Shown here in pieces: positions 1 to 7,216 of a stretch of DNA of 35,458 nucleotides. Each line of letters starts with the position of its first letter. The first letter of the stretch is position 1. The notes under the pieces are model-generated. The model ran no database searches. It saw only the letters and a list, made by a program, of their open reading frames with translations, and was not told the origin of the DNA. The stretch comes from Serratia grimesii NBRC 13537 (GTDB lineage Bacteria > Pseudomonadota > Gammaproteobacteria > Enterobacterales > Enterobacteriaceae). The stretch covers positions 1-35,458 of the forward strand of contig NZ_BCTT01000022.1 of the NCBI RefSeq assembly GCF_001590905.1, given 5' to 3'. The translations under genes were made by a program, and so were the position numbers.

Positions 1-612
1 GGGGTGAAAAAGTCCTCAATGTCACGGGCTATCGCCACCGAGTATACAAAGGCAGGATGGGGGGTTCTTGGGCTGGATATGGATATTGATCAGGGGTCTT
101 TCCTGGACTGGGGGCAACGTCGGTTGCGAAATGGTTTTGAACCTCCGGTGACAATTCAGGGATGCGGGACGGTTTCACAGGCGAAGAAACAGATCGAATC
201 CGGGCAATGGGATTTGATTGTCATCGACAGTGCGGCGTATGCCACGAAATCGTTACTCAGCCTGATTGATATTGTCGATTTGCTGGTACTGCCGACAGGG
301 TTTAGCGTGGATGATCTACGAACGACCGTTACGACCGTAAACGCGCTGCGTAACAAAGGACATTCGACAGATAAAATGGCGGTGGTGTTTGCGGGGGTAA
401 GTGAAAGTGAGAGTGAATATCGTGCGGCGCTGGAATACCTGCAACCCTGCGGCGTTCCCGTCATTCCGGGCGCTATTCCTTTTCTGACATCGTTCAGCCA
501 GGCGCAGGATAAAGGGCTTGCTCTTACGGAGTCGCCTTTCCCTGGCCCACGGCAGAAAGCTGATGATGTTGTGCAGGGTGTGATCGATCGACTGACAACG
601 CTTACGCAGTAG
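1..612 (+). CDS. parA: ParA/ParF-type Walker ATPase, main part
   Basis: Plasmid-partition ATPase; with the 12 codons at the other end of the window the protein is 215 aa, typical of the short ParF/type Ib class. Visible motifs are the deviant Walker A loop split by the window edge, the DMDIDQGSFLDW segment (the D-x-D-x-Q-x-S-x3-W signature of this family) and a Walker B strand DLIVIDSAA. The second glycine of the usual KGGxGK loop is lysine here (KGGVKK), which still fits KGGxxK. There is no amino-terminal DNA-binding domain, so DNA recognition probably comes from the small ribbon-helix-helix protein encoded 40 bp downstream. Palindromic AT-rich sites lie upstream (35329-35399). It likely segregates plasmid copies on the nucleoid. 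Confidence 0.9.
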   Translation, partial: GVKKSSMSRAIATEYTKAGWGVLGLDMDIDQGSFLDWGQRRLRNGFEPPVTIQGCGTVSQAKKQIESGQWDLIVIDSAAYATKSLLSLIDIVDLLVLPTGFSVDDLRTTVTTVNALRNKGHSTDKMAVVFAGVSESESEYRAALEYLQPCGVPVIPGAIPFLTSFSQAQDKGLALTESPFPGPRQKADDVVQGVIDRLTTLTQ

Positions 613-620
613 TATATAAT

Positions 621-634
621 AATATAATTATATT
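621..634. promoter_or_regulatory. AT-rich palindrome before the ParG-like gene
   Basis: A perfect 14-bp palindrome (AATATAATTATATT) in the 40-bp gap between parA and the small partner gene. The same 14 bases form the core of the larger palindrome at 10249-10274 in front of virB6. It belongs to a dispersed family of AT-rich operator-like sites. Confidence 0.5.
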
Positions 635-652
635 TATCTATAAGGTGATATT

Positions 653-886
653 ATGGCGAACGTCCCAGCAAAACCGCGCAATACCAAAGGTGAGCCGCCA
701 AGCCAGGCGGATACGGAACACGGCTTTAATCCTACCCGGAAAAGTGCTGATGGCCGTAAGGCACAGCTTAACTTATACATTGATATGGAGCTGAAACGTG
801 AGTTCCGCTCCATTGCTGCGGCCAACGATATGAAACATGGGGAGCTGTTCGAGGCGTACCAGGAATTCTGGAAAAAACATCATTAA
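653..886 (+). CDS. Ribbon-helix-helix partition partner (ParG-like)
   Basis: A 77-aa basic protein. The first 32 residues are polar and probably disordered; the rest (AQLNLYIDMELKREFRSI followed by two short helices) has the beta-alpha-alpha pattern of ribbon-helix-helix DNA-binding proteins such as ParG. Its position directly after a ParF-type parA, with a good ribosome site (AAGGTG), fits the centromere-binding and autoregulatory partner. Sequence similarity to any named ParG is not claimed; the assignment rests on fold pattern and context. It is also the best local candidate for binding the AT-rich palindromes scattered over the plasmid. Confidence 0.7.
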   Translation: MANVPAKPRNTKGEPPSQADTEHGFNPTRKSADGRKAQLNLYIDMELKREFRSIAAANDMKHGELFEAYQEFWKKHH

Positions 887-898
887 GTCACCCGGTAT

Positions 899-915
899 CC
901 CGGCCACTGGCCGGG
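899..915. terminator. Hairpin between convergent genes
   Basis: An 8-bp stem with a one-base centre (CCCGGCCACTGGCCGGG) lies between the 3' ends of the plus-strand partition operon and the minus-strand 924-1265 gene. There is no strong T run, so it is a probable but weak bidirectional terminator. Confidence 0.5.
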
Positions 916-923
916 TGATACCA

Positions 924-1265
924 TCACTGAACGTAGCTCTGCCACTTATCCAGTATTCTTTTTTCCAGATCGACGTACAATCCGCCTCTGACCAGGAAAC
1001 CGACCAGGGCAATAGCGATCAATGCAACGATGGCTTGAGCGCATCCCTCAGTAAACGATTCCGGCAGGTTTTGGCCTGAGTGCTGCATGATGAGGCCGAG
1101 TCCGAAATACGTAAGAAAGGTACAAACAAAGCCAATCATTCCGACTCTGGCGATCCATTCCGCCACTTTGAATGACCAGTATTTCAACGGCATCTCCCGT
1201 TTAATGTCACGAATAACCATTGTGTCTATCTTATGGGTCAGTGACTGAAATTTAGCGAATATCAT
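924..1265 (-). CDS. Small membrane protein of unknown function
   Basis: A 113-aa protein with two hydrophobic stretches (about residues 39-60 and 80-97) separated by a short polar loop; likely a two-pass inner-membrane protein. The ATG at 1265 is preceded by GAGGG at good distance. It lies downstream of the secreted-nuclease gene, at the end of the mobilization operon, with an AT-rich operator-like palindrome (1307-1324) just upstream. I do not recognise the family. Possible roles include a transfer accessory or immunity-type function, but nothing in the sequence decides this. Confidence 0.65.
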   Translation of the reverse strand: MIFAKFQSLTHKIDTMVIRDIKREMPLKYWSFKVAEWIARVGMIGFVCTFLTYFGLGLIMQHSGQNLPESFTEGCAQAIVALIAIALVGFLVRGGLYVDLEKRILDKWQSYVQ

Positions 1266-1306
1266 AAGTCCCTCGTCCGTCTAAAAATTAACCTTACCAT
1301 ATCAGA

Positions 1307-1324
1307 ATTATATAAAAATATAAT
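1307..1324. promoter_or_regulatory. AT-rich inverted repeat (7-4-7)
   Basis: ATTATAT-AAAA-ATATAAT, with the same 7-4-7 geometry as the site at 8487-8504. It contains the exact 10-mer TATAAAAATA found at several other intergenic places. It sits between the nuclease stop codon and the membrane-protein start and would be suited to repressor binding. Confidence 0.5.
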
Positions 1325-1325
1325 C

Positions 1326-1799
1326 CTATTTATTCTGTTTGCGCCACTTCCACGGCTCCACTGGATCAGATGACGACCACAGCCCGATTTTATGCCGTCT
1401 GGCTTCTTCTTCAAGGCGTAGCATTGTTTCGTCACTGGCACGGCCATGATATCGATAAGCCCACGCCATACCCGCTTTAACCTGCTCTGCGTTGATATCG
1501 ATACCGTCAATCATCAATGTTCCCAGCCAGCGGCCATAACGATCTGTATTGTTGGCTATGACCACCGTCTGTTTCTGGACGGCCAGCTTTAACAGGTTTT
1601 GCTTTGAGCGCTGGCCGAACGGTTGCCCCGATTCCGGGGCATCGATACCGTTAAGGCGAACTTTCATCATTTTGCCATCGGCGAGTACCTGGACAGTATC
1701 ACCATCGACGACCCGAACAACACGGCCAGAAAAGTCAGCCAGGCAAAGGGCGGGGAAAAGCAGGGGCAGAAACACAAGCAAACGAGATCGGCATTTCAT
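1326..1799 (-). CDS. Secreted thermonuclease (SNase-like) of the transfer region
   Basis: A 157-aa protein with an amino-terminal signal peptide (MKCRSRLLVFLPLLFPALCLA) and a staphylococcal-nuclease domain. The family active-site residues are visible: Arg48 and Glu56 in VRLNGIDAPESG and Arg90 in DRYGRWLG; Asp33 and Asp53 fit the Ca2+ site. The enzyme should cleave DNA or RNA in the periplasm or outside. SNase homologs are common on conjugative plasmids beside mobilization genes, but their role is unclear. It is not related to the phospholipase-D-type Nuc of pKM101. It lies 37 bp after the relaxase gene, with AT-rich operator-like sequences on both sides. Confidence 0.88.
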   Translation of the reverse strand: MKCRSRLLVFLPLLFPALCLADFSGRVVRVVDGDTVQVLADGKMMKVRLNGIDAPESGQPFGQRSKQNLLKLAVQKQTVVIANNTDRYGRWLGTLMIDGIDINAEQVKAGMAWAYRYHGRASDETMLRLEEEARRHKIGLWSSSDPVEPWKWRKQNK

Positions 1800-1810
1800 T
1801 TGTCACACCT

Positions 1811-1831
1811 TATAAAAATAGATTTATATAA
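1811..1831. promoter_or_regulatory. AT-rich operator-like site
   Basis: Contains the exact 10-mer TATAAAAATA followed by TTATATAAAT, in the short gap between the relaxase 3' end and the nuclease start. Member of the dispersed AT-rich motif family. Confidence 0.4.
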
Positions 1832-1835
1832 ATAA

Positions 1836-2603
1836 TCACTGGCCTCCGCTGGCGGCTGCTTGCTCCAGTTCATCAATGGTGCGGAAAAGAAACATTTCGC
1901 GGTTTTTCGCGTCGAACGGCACCGGAACGTTGTTCCTCATTACCGTTTTGATGGAGTCAAACAGTCGGATTAACGATGTTTTGGTTTTGTCATCCGGCAT
2001 GACATACATCGCGTAGTGCCAGCGTCCGGCATCGCTGGCCGCCAGATGGCTGTTAATGATGTTGATATAGCGTGCGCGGGTTTTCATTGAGCGCTCAGTT
2101 TCGACGGCGACGATTGCGCCGCTATCTAACGTGATAATCCCGTCAGGACGATGGCGAACGCCATGATAACGCGCAATAAACTCCCCCCGATCACCATTAA
2201 GCCAGCCTTGCCCGCCTTTCTCTTCCAGTGCAATTCTGACCCGATGATTCAGGAGCCGGTGTTCCAGTGTCCAGTATTTGAGTTTCCCCGGCTCAAAATA
2301 ACCGGGGAATACTTTATCATCGGGTTTAACCACCATCGCCAGCCCTTGCATGGTGATCCCCCATAGTGATTTTTTTCCGGCTATTACCGGGTATTCATGT
2401 TTTATCAGAAACCCCAATGCAACCGCCTTATTCAGTAGCGCATACGTTGGGCGGTGACTTTTACCCTTGAACCCAACAACCTTTTTCAGCGTTTTAAAAT
2501 CGGAGTATGTTTCTTCTTTAAGGAATGTCAGCAATGCAAGCATTTTTCTGTTTGCGGCTTCTTTCCTTTCTGCAACGTTATGAATAAGCATTTCAGCCCT
2601 CAC
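1836..2603 (-). CDS. mobC: MobC-type (MOBC) relaxase, replication-relaxation family
   Basis: A 255-aa protein resembling the CloDF13 MobC / replication-relaxation family. That family has no HUH or Tyr relaxase fold and instead carries a PD-(D/E)xK nuclease-like core. Visible here are an amino-terminal winged-helix-like region (residues about 20-90) and the segment RPDGIITLDSGAIVAVETER with Asp154, Glu168, Glu170 and Lys174 as likely catalytic residues. It would nick oriT and start DNA transfer. The GTG at 2603 overlaps the coupling-protein stop (GTGA), giving translational coupling; an internal ATG at 2591 is the alternative start. Next to a MobB-like coupling protein this reproduces the CloDF13 mobB-mobC pair. 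No other relaxase type is present in the window, so this is almost certainly the plasmid's only one. Confidence 0.8.
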   Translation of the reverse strand: MRAEMLIHNVAERKEAANRKMLALLTFLKEETYSDFKTLKKVVGFKGKSHRPTYALLNKAVALGFLIKHEYPVIAGKKSLWGITMQGLAMVVKPDDKVFPGYFEPGKLKYWTLEHRLLNHRVRIALEEKGGQGWLNGDRGEFIARYHGVRHRPDGIITLDSGAIVAVETERSMKTRARYINIINSHLAASDAGRWHYAMYVMPDDKTKTSLIRLFDSIKTVMRNNVPVPFDAKNREMFLFRTIDELEQAAASGGQ

Positions 2604-4336
2604 AGATTGATTGATGGCTTATGTTCCTGGCTTTCATTTTTTTCTGGTGTGGCTTGTTTATACTCAAATGAAAGAAGTTCGATGTTTTCTTTTTTGACCT
2701 GAACCTGAAACATCTTTGTAGCTCTTGGTAGTTCGGTTGACGTAAATACAAAACCAACTTTTTCAGGGAGATTTAAAAACATATTACTGTCAACGTAGTA
2801 ACTTTCTGCCTGTCTTATCATTCGGTCTGTATCCACTTTTTCCGTTAATGATAAATCAGTCCGTACTTTTCTCATCTCATCATCGACCAGGATAGAACCT
2901 GTCATTTTTGCCGCCCATTCTGCTGTTTCGGGATTCTGGATTTTATAAATCAATTTGAATTTGGCGTTTTCAATGATAGCGCCAATAACTGAATCACCAT
3001 TTAAATCAGACGGGCAGTCACGCAGATCGTCTATCGCCTGAAAAGCCATGAATATATGCACGCCTTTATCTCGTGCCGTTCCAAGTCCTTCAAGAGCAGG
3101 GCGAGAAAGATGATATTTCAACTCGTCGAGGAAAATAGCAACAGTACGCGGGGTACTGTTTATTCTGTCCCTAGTCTCTGCTATTTGTATCAGCCGGGTC
3201 AGAATCATTCTTTGTGCGGAAATTATCTTTTGATTTCGCGTTGAACCAATAATGTAGCAACAACCACCTTCATCAAAAACCTCTTTTAATGAAAATCCAT
3301 TTTTGGCATTAATTGAGTTAACTAAAGCAATTTCTTCCAGCTCGCCACAAAATGCGGGAACATCTTCACGTAATGACTGAACAAAGTCAGTGTTAAATAA
3401 ATCACGAAGCGTCATTCCTTTTTCATAAATTGCAGATGTATTTCTGGCTGCGCGACGGTCAGATATACGATAAAAATCTGACGCCTCCCCTTTCTTAGCC
3501 AGGCTAAAGCCAGCGTTAAATAATTCTTCCAGTTGTTCATGAGAGATATCAGCCAGTAAATCAAGCTGGGAATTTAGCTTGTTTAAATTTATAAGTGTGA
3601 ATTTCTTGCCTGCTTTTTTACATGCTTCCCTAAGTACGTGTGGTGCCCATTCATCATCTTTTGGATCTTCTACAAAAACAGCCTCACCTAAAAGAATAGC
3701 CTGATAAAGTAGAACGGTCGCAGTTACGCCTTTCCCGGAACCTGTTGTACCGATAATTGCTGCGTGTTGGGTTTTAAATTCTTTTATGGTTATGTATTGC
3801 GGTTGGTCATCTTTGTTTAAGCCAATAAAAACGCCTTTCTTTAAATCAATGTAATCGAGTGGGTTATATTCTATGGGGTCGGGTAATAGCTCTTTTACTT
3901 TGCGTACATCGGTTCGGGTATTTCTCTCCAGCTTGCTTTTCTTAATCATTCGATGTTTTAGGTTGTCAATTTCTCCTGCTAAAAGTCGTCGGGCTGCAAT
4001 ATGAAATATTAATCCTGCTGCCGTAAATATTATGGTCATGATCCATAGTGGAACTCTAAACAGTATGTTGTTGTCGAGTGACTTAAAAAAGTAGCTCAAC
4101 CCCTGAATAGTTAGCGGTGATATGGTGCCGAATATAAAAAAGAAAATGGACACGCACGCCACCGACTTTAACCAGAACGGGGCGTTCTTTCTTTCCTCGC
4201 GGGGAAGGTGGAATATAAAAGGTAATGTAAGACCTGCGAGCAGGGATAATATGACAGGGCTGTTTTGCAGCCATAACAGGAAAAATGAAAATGCATCGGC
4301 AAAGGCATTCAGCCTTTGCATCAGGTGGGAACCCAT
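2600..4336 (-). CDS. virD4: Type IV coupling protein (VirD4/TraG, MobB-like)
   Basis: A 578-aa membrane ATPase that links the relaxosome to the secretion channel. Three hydrophobic segments occupy the first about 130 residues, followed by a Walker A loop (IIGTTGSGKGVTATV, near residue 197) and a Walker B strand (TVAIFLDELKYH, near 402). I chose ATG 4336 because GGAG lies 9 bp upstream. An upstream ATG at 4351 would add five residues but lacks a ribosome site. It overlaps the relaxase start by four bases. The gene is clearly richer in A+T than the virB genes in its middle part. The upstream region holds repeats likely to be oriT and/or operator sites. Confidence 0.9.
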   Translation of the reverse strand: MGSHLMQRLNAFADAFSFFLLWLQNSPVILSLLAGLTLPFIFHLPREERKNAPFWLKSVACVSIFFFIFGTISPLTIQGLSYFFKSLDNNILFRVPLWIMTIIFTAAGLIFHIAARRLLAGEIDNLKHRMIKKSKLERNTRTDVRKVKELLPDPIEYNPLDYIDLKKGVFIGLNKDDQPQYITIKEFKTQHAAIIGTTGSGKGVTATVLLYQAILLGEAVFVEDPKDDEWAPHVLREACKKAGKKFTLINLNKLNSQLDLLADISHEQLEELFNAGFSLAKKGEASDFYRISDRRAARNTSAIYEKGMTLRDLFNTDFVQSLREDVPAFCGELEEIALVNSINAKNGFSLKEVFDEGGCCYIIGSTRNQKIISAQRMILTRLIQIAETRDRINSTPRTVAIFLDELKYHLSRPALEGLGTARDKGVHIFMAFQAIDDLRDCPSDLNGDSVIGAIIENAKFKLIYKIQNPETAEWAAKMTGSILVDDEMRKVRTDLSLTEKVDTDRMIRQAESYYVDSNMFLNLPEKVGFVFTSTELPRATKMFQVQVKKENIELLSFEYKQATPEKNESQEHKPSINL

Positions 4337-4379
4337 ATCTATTTTCTCCATACGAAAACTGACGTGTTGGGCGCAAAAG

Positions 4380-4439
4380 ATGGGAGCAGCTTATAGGAGC
4401 GTAACCACGCTCCCATGCGATGCTCCCATAATATGCTCC
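4380..4439. repeat. Phased GCTCCCAT repeats before the coupling-protein gene
   Basis: GCTCCCAT occurs at 4409 and 4422 and as GCTCC at 4435, exactly 13 bp apart, with one inverted copy (ATGGGAGC) at 4380. GGAGCGT/ACGCTCC (4396-4413) forms a 7-bp stem in the same cluster. These are probable protein-binding repeats, either for a relaxosome protein or for a regulator of the mob promoter. A further 8-bp stem (TGATCGCC/GGCGATCA) follows at 4460-4478. Confidence 0.5.
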
Positions 4440-4673
4440 GATGAACAGGCAAAAGGCGCTGATCGCCAGTGGCGATCAAGCCCGTTATCCGCGCTTTCAG
4501 AATACAGCCGACCAGTGGTCGTCTGTCCTCTGAAACGCCCGAATGAAGGGCAACGGCGTGTGCCATTACGTTCGGGCTGGACGCCCTCACTGCATGACAC
4601 ATGGGGGTAATGTCCCGGCTGGACGCCGAGCCAAAACCCCCAAGGTCAAAGGCGGCACACCGTCTTGCGCTAC

Positions 4674-4766
4674 GCGCGACCAACCCCTTTAAGACGCTGC
4701 GTTTAGCCTATTTTTCCTCGCAAGCTCGAAAAAATCGGAACGCTGCTTTAAAGGGGTTGGTCGCGC
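4674..4766. repeat. 18-bp perfect inverted repeat with 57-bp spacer
   Basis: GCGCGACCAACCCCTTTA at 4674-4691 and its exact reverse complement at 4749-4766. The spacer contains two direct ACGCTGC copies (4694 and 4740 areas). Long inverted repeats of this type are common near nic sites. Confidence 0.6.
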
Positions 4767-4772
4767 CTAATC

Positions 4773-4806
4773 GGTAATATCCCCCGCTGGGGCGGGTTAT
4801 ATTACC
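4773..4806. repeat. Two-tier hairpin
   Basis: GGTAATAT (4773-4780) pairs with ATATTACC (4799-4806). Inside it CCCGC (4783-4787) pairs with GCGGG (4792-4796) around a TGGG loop. A compact cruciform-capable element within the probable oriT. Confidence 0.55.
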
Positions 4807-4962
4807 TGGCTGCGACGGTGTGCGGGGCAAGCCCCCCACAAAAAACGGCACGTGGGCGTGCCTTTTTGCTCGCTGGGGCGGCAAAATTTTTGCGGCTCCC
4901 CCCGGCCTGCTCAATTCGCTGTGGGCGAATGTTCGCAGGTGGGCGCGGTTCCTGAAAATTAG

Positions 4963-5055
4963 CAATTTCTTCGAAATTGAATTTTCTTTCCGCGTACCAC
5001 TTCATTATTTTTCGTCTTAACAATTTCTTCGAAATTGAAGCCAAAAATAATGAAG
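4963..5055. repeat. Nested repeats: two copies of CAATTTC-TTC-GAAATTG plus a 13-bp inverted repeat
   Basis: The 17-bp palindromic element CAATTTCTTCGAAATTG occurs at 4963-4979 and 5021-5037, 58 bp apart. The second copy lies inside a perfect 13-bp inverted repeat (CTTCATTATTTTT at 5000-5012, its complement at 5043-5055). Two equal binding sites and a cruciform suggest relaxosome or regulator binding. Confidence 0.6.
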
Positions 5056-5081
5056 CCTTAAAGTCCCGTCGCCTGTTAGTC

Positions 5082-5101
5082 TGTGTATTGTACAATACAC
5101 A
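5082..5101. promoter_or_regulatory. 20-bp perfect palindrome
   Basis: TGTGTATTGTACAATACACA is fully self-complementary and lies 15 bp beyond the stop codon of the 5116-5421 gene. This is the size and symmetry of a dimeric repressor operator. Thirteen of its bases (TGTATTGTACAAT) recur inside virB11 at about 6779-6791. Confidence 0.5.
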
Positions 5102-5115
5102 TTTGTTTTGTGTGA

Positions 5116-5421
5116 TTACATTTGCTCGCGGTATATTTCAGCCCTGCACTCCCTTTCAGCTTCCAGTGCTTCACTGTAGGACGCATCATCAATTTTCGTG
5201 CCTTTGCTTTCGGCATAGCGTCGTAATTTATTTGCGTCAGCTTCATTAAGTTCTGAAAGATGATCGCGCAAAAGACCGATAAAACAGCTTTCGTATATTT
5301 CGTAATACAGCCCACAACCTCTGTGGGCTTCTTTTGATAACGTGTCATATACCAGGGCTACAGATATTCTGTCCTGATTTTTTGAGTGTAGATTATTAAT
5401 GAATAAATCTTCGTTTATCAT
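5116..5421 (-). CDS. Hypothetical protein at the end of the transfer operon
   Basis: A 101-aa acidic, mostly helical protein without signal peptide or membrane segment; the carboxyl half is rich in Glu, Ala and Arg. GAGAGG precedes the ATG at 5421. It lies 33 bp downstream of the TrbM/KikA gene in the same direction and faces the probable oriT, so a transfer-associated or relaxosome accessory role is possible. I do not recognise a family. Confidence 0.6.
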   Translation of the reverse strand: MINEDLFINNLHSKNQDRISVALVYDTLSKEAHRGCGLYYEIYESCFIGLLRDHLSELNEADANKLRRYAESKGTKIDDASYSEALEAERECRAEIYREQM

Positions 5422-5454
5422 TTCGAACCTCTCATATCAAAATGGATATGTCAG

Positions 5455-5760
5455 TTATCCTTTCACTCTGCCAAACTTTGAAAGGATTTTGCTTATTGAT
5501 TCAGGGTCTGCGGCTTTACATTCGCCTAAAAATTCTTTTCGCATATCGAATGTTTTACCCGGATTAAAACGATGGTGTTTTTTAAAGGCGTTGATTTTAA
5601 AAAATGCGCGTTCTGCTGAACTGCATTCACTCCCACCACTATTACCCGTAGCTTTTCCGTACATGCAAAGAACAACTTCGCACGGGTCAGCGGCAAAGGA
5701 ATAAAACGGTGTTCCTGCGGTCAGGCATAATACAGCCGCCGCGATAACGGTTTTTTTCAT
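5455..5760 (-). CDS. TrbM/KikA-family periplasmic conjugation protein
   Basis: A 101-aa exported protein: signal peptide (MKKTVIAAAVLCLTAG, cut near SFAA-D) followed by DPCEVVLCMYGKATG, a cysteine pattern characteristic of the TrbM/KikA/MpfK family (IncP TrbM, IncN KikA). Four cysteines remain in the mature part (CEVVLC, ECSS, GEC), suggesting disulfide bonding in the periplasm. The family belongs to mating-pair formation, though its exact function is unknown. It follows the Cag12-like lipoprotein with a 35-bp gap. Confidence 0.8.
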   Translation of the reverse strand: MKKTVIAAAVLCLTAGTPFYSFAADPCEVVLCMYGKATGNSGGSECSSAERAFFKINAFKKHHRFNPGKTFDMRKEFLGECKAADPESISKILSKFGRVKG

Positions 5761-5795
5761 GGTAAATCCTTATTAGATTGTATTGTTTAAATGGA

Positions 5796-6194
5796 TTAGC
5801 GAGAGAAATAAATGGTGGTTTCTCTGCATGTCAGGCAATTAAAGACGGGCTGGTATTCAATAACACCTTTTGCACCATTCTGGCGAAGCCAGTTTTTGGC
5901 ATTAAAGAAAGCAGTACCGGATTGTGCAGTGACGACAATTCGTGTTGAATGGGCGACTGCGTAAAATACTGCTGGAGTCCATATTGTATCGTAGAAACTT
6001 TGTGCGCTGATTGATGATGTCCATTTACCGTTAACTGTCGGGGAAGGAACTATAACGTTATTGTCACTCCATTGCGGTAAACTGGTGTTTAATGGGGCGG
6101 CGGCTTTATCCCACTCTACAGGAACGGGAGGCGGCGGCGATGAACATCCGGTAACTATTGCCGCTAACATGATTACTTTAAGTTTCTTTATCAT
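5796..6194 (-). CDS. Cag12-like outer-membrane lipoprotein of the T4SS
   Basis: A 132-aa lipoprotein: positively charged start, hydrophobic stretch and lipobox IVTGC-SSPPPP. The mature part is proline-rich and then contains a Trp/Tyr-rich domain with an INxLTCRETT-like end (paired cysteines FNCLTC). It resembles the Cag12 family found after virB11 in plasmid transfer operons. The start overlaps the virB11 stop by four bases (ATGA), so translation is coupled. Probably a core-complex accessory on the outer membrane. Confidence 0.75.
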   Translation of the reverse strand: MIKKLKVIMLAAIVTGCSSPPPPVPVEWDKAAAPLNTSLPQWSDNNVIVPSPTVNGKWTSSISAQSFYDTIWTPAVFYAVAHSTRIVVTAQSGTAFFNAKNWLRQNGAKGVIEYQPVFNCLTCRETTIYFSR

Positions 6195-7216
6195 GCTTTC
6201 ATTTCCTCAAAATACTGGTTTCGATGAATTGGACGGAAATAAATGTCATTCATACGGCGGACATTTCCGTCTAAATCAATGCTCACAATCACGTCCAGGC
6301 TATCCAGAACCTTACGTAACATAAATGTATAGGGGAGCTGGGCGCACTGTGGATTTTCATAGCAACGGGTAATAAACCCATCTATAGCTTCTTTCGCTGA
6401 TCCTGCATGAATGGAGGTCATACTCCCTTCATGGCCGGAACCTGTTATTTTAAGGAAGTCCCAGGCTTCCGCACCGCGAACCTCTGTTAATAAAATGCGG
6501 TCAGGGTTCATACGGTAATTCCAGCGTAAAAGGCTCGCCGGGGTAACGATAGAACCTTTTTCATCTGATGATTCTGACGGATAAAAAAGATGGACGTAGT
6601 TTTTATGGATAAAGAACGTGATTTCCGGGTTGTCCTCAATGGTTGATATCCGAAGATGTACAGGAATATACCCTATCAACATTTTCATATAGGTGGTTTT
6701 CCCGGTACTGGTTTCCCCGGCGACCGCGAGAGTTTTACCGTACTCGACGCATTTCTCCATAAACAGAGGAATATTTTTTGTATTGTACAATGCAATTAAT
6801 TCCTCGTCGTGCGTCTCCGTTTTTTCCTCGCCTGTTACCCGGTTATAAAATCCCGCATCGATGTATGACTGATGCGGGATTTGTACCTTCGATGGCTTAC
6901 GGATGGTGATAGACACCGTATCGCGCTCACAGGCCGGGGGAACAATCACCTGGCACCGTTCGCCAGATTCCAGCGTGGCTGACAGCCCCGGCTTAATATC
7001 TTCGATATTGTCGCCGTGGTGCTTTGCCAGGCACCGGGCAAAGTTGTAGCAATCCTCATAGGACAAAGGAACGGCGTGCTGCTTCCATACGCCGTTGATT
7101 TTGGTATACAGCTCACCTGGACGGTTGACGGCGACCTCCGTCAGGCCGGGAAGCTCCAGAAAGTCGCCAAAGAAACGCTGTTTATAGCGGTCGAGGGAAA
7201 TATTCTTAGCGGTCAT
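6191..7216 (-). CDS. virB11: VirB11 secretion ATPase
   Basis: A 341-aa hexameric traffic ATPase of the inner membrane that switches the channel between pilus assembly and DNA transfer. Motifs in order: Walker A GETSTGKTTYMK (about 166-177), Asp box ISTIEDNPEI, Walker B-like RILLTEVRGAEAWDFL, His box GHEGSMTSIHAGSA. Length is usual for the family. The start overlaps the end of virB10 by 11 bp. Confidence 0.95.
   Translation of the reverse strand: MTAKNISLDRYKQRFFGDFLELPGLTEVAVNRPGELYTKINGVWKQHAVPLSYEDCYNFARCLAKHHGDNIEDIKPGLSATLESGERCQVIVPPACERDTVSITIRKPSKVQIPHQSYIDAGFYNRVTGEEKTETHDEELIALYNTKNIPLFMEKCVEYGKTLAVAGETSTGKTTYMKMLIGYIPVHLRISTIEDNPEITFFIHKNYVHLFYPSESSDEKGSIVTPASLLRWNYRMNPDRILLTEVRGAEAWDFLKITGSGHEGSMTSIHAGSAKEAIDGFITRCYENPQCAQLPYTFMLRKVLDSLDVIVSIDLDGNVRRMNDIYFRPIHRNQYFEEMKA

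Larger units (their letters stand above)
4352..5115. other. Non-coding, repeat-rich region: probable oriT
   Basis: 764 bp without a convincing gene, upstream of the coupling-protein and relaxase genes. CloDF13, the type plasmid for this relaxase class, has its oriT upstream of mobB. The stretch holds at least six separate inverted or direct repeat structures: 4380-4439, 4460-4478, 4674-4766, 4773-4806, 4963-5055 and 5082-5101. No nic site can be named from sequence alone. Open frames here are short, lack ribosome sites and look random. Confidence 0.6.

Noticed and set aside
4380-4440. CRISPR-like short repeat array
   Set aside because: Repeat units are only 8 bp with 5-bp spacers and no cas genes; they look like protein-binding sites.
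4708-5095. Short open frames in the 4.35-5.1 kb region
   Set aside because: No ribosome sites, mutually overlapping, built across inverted repeats; treated as non-coding.
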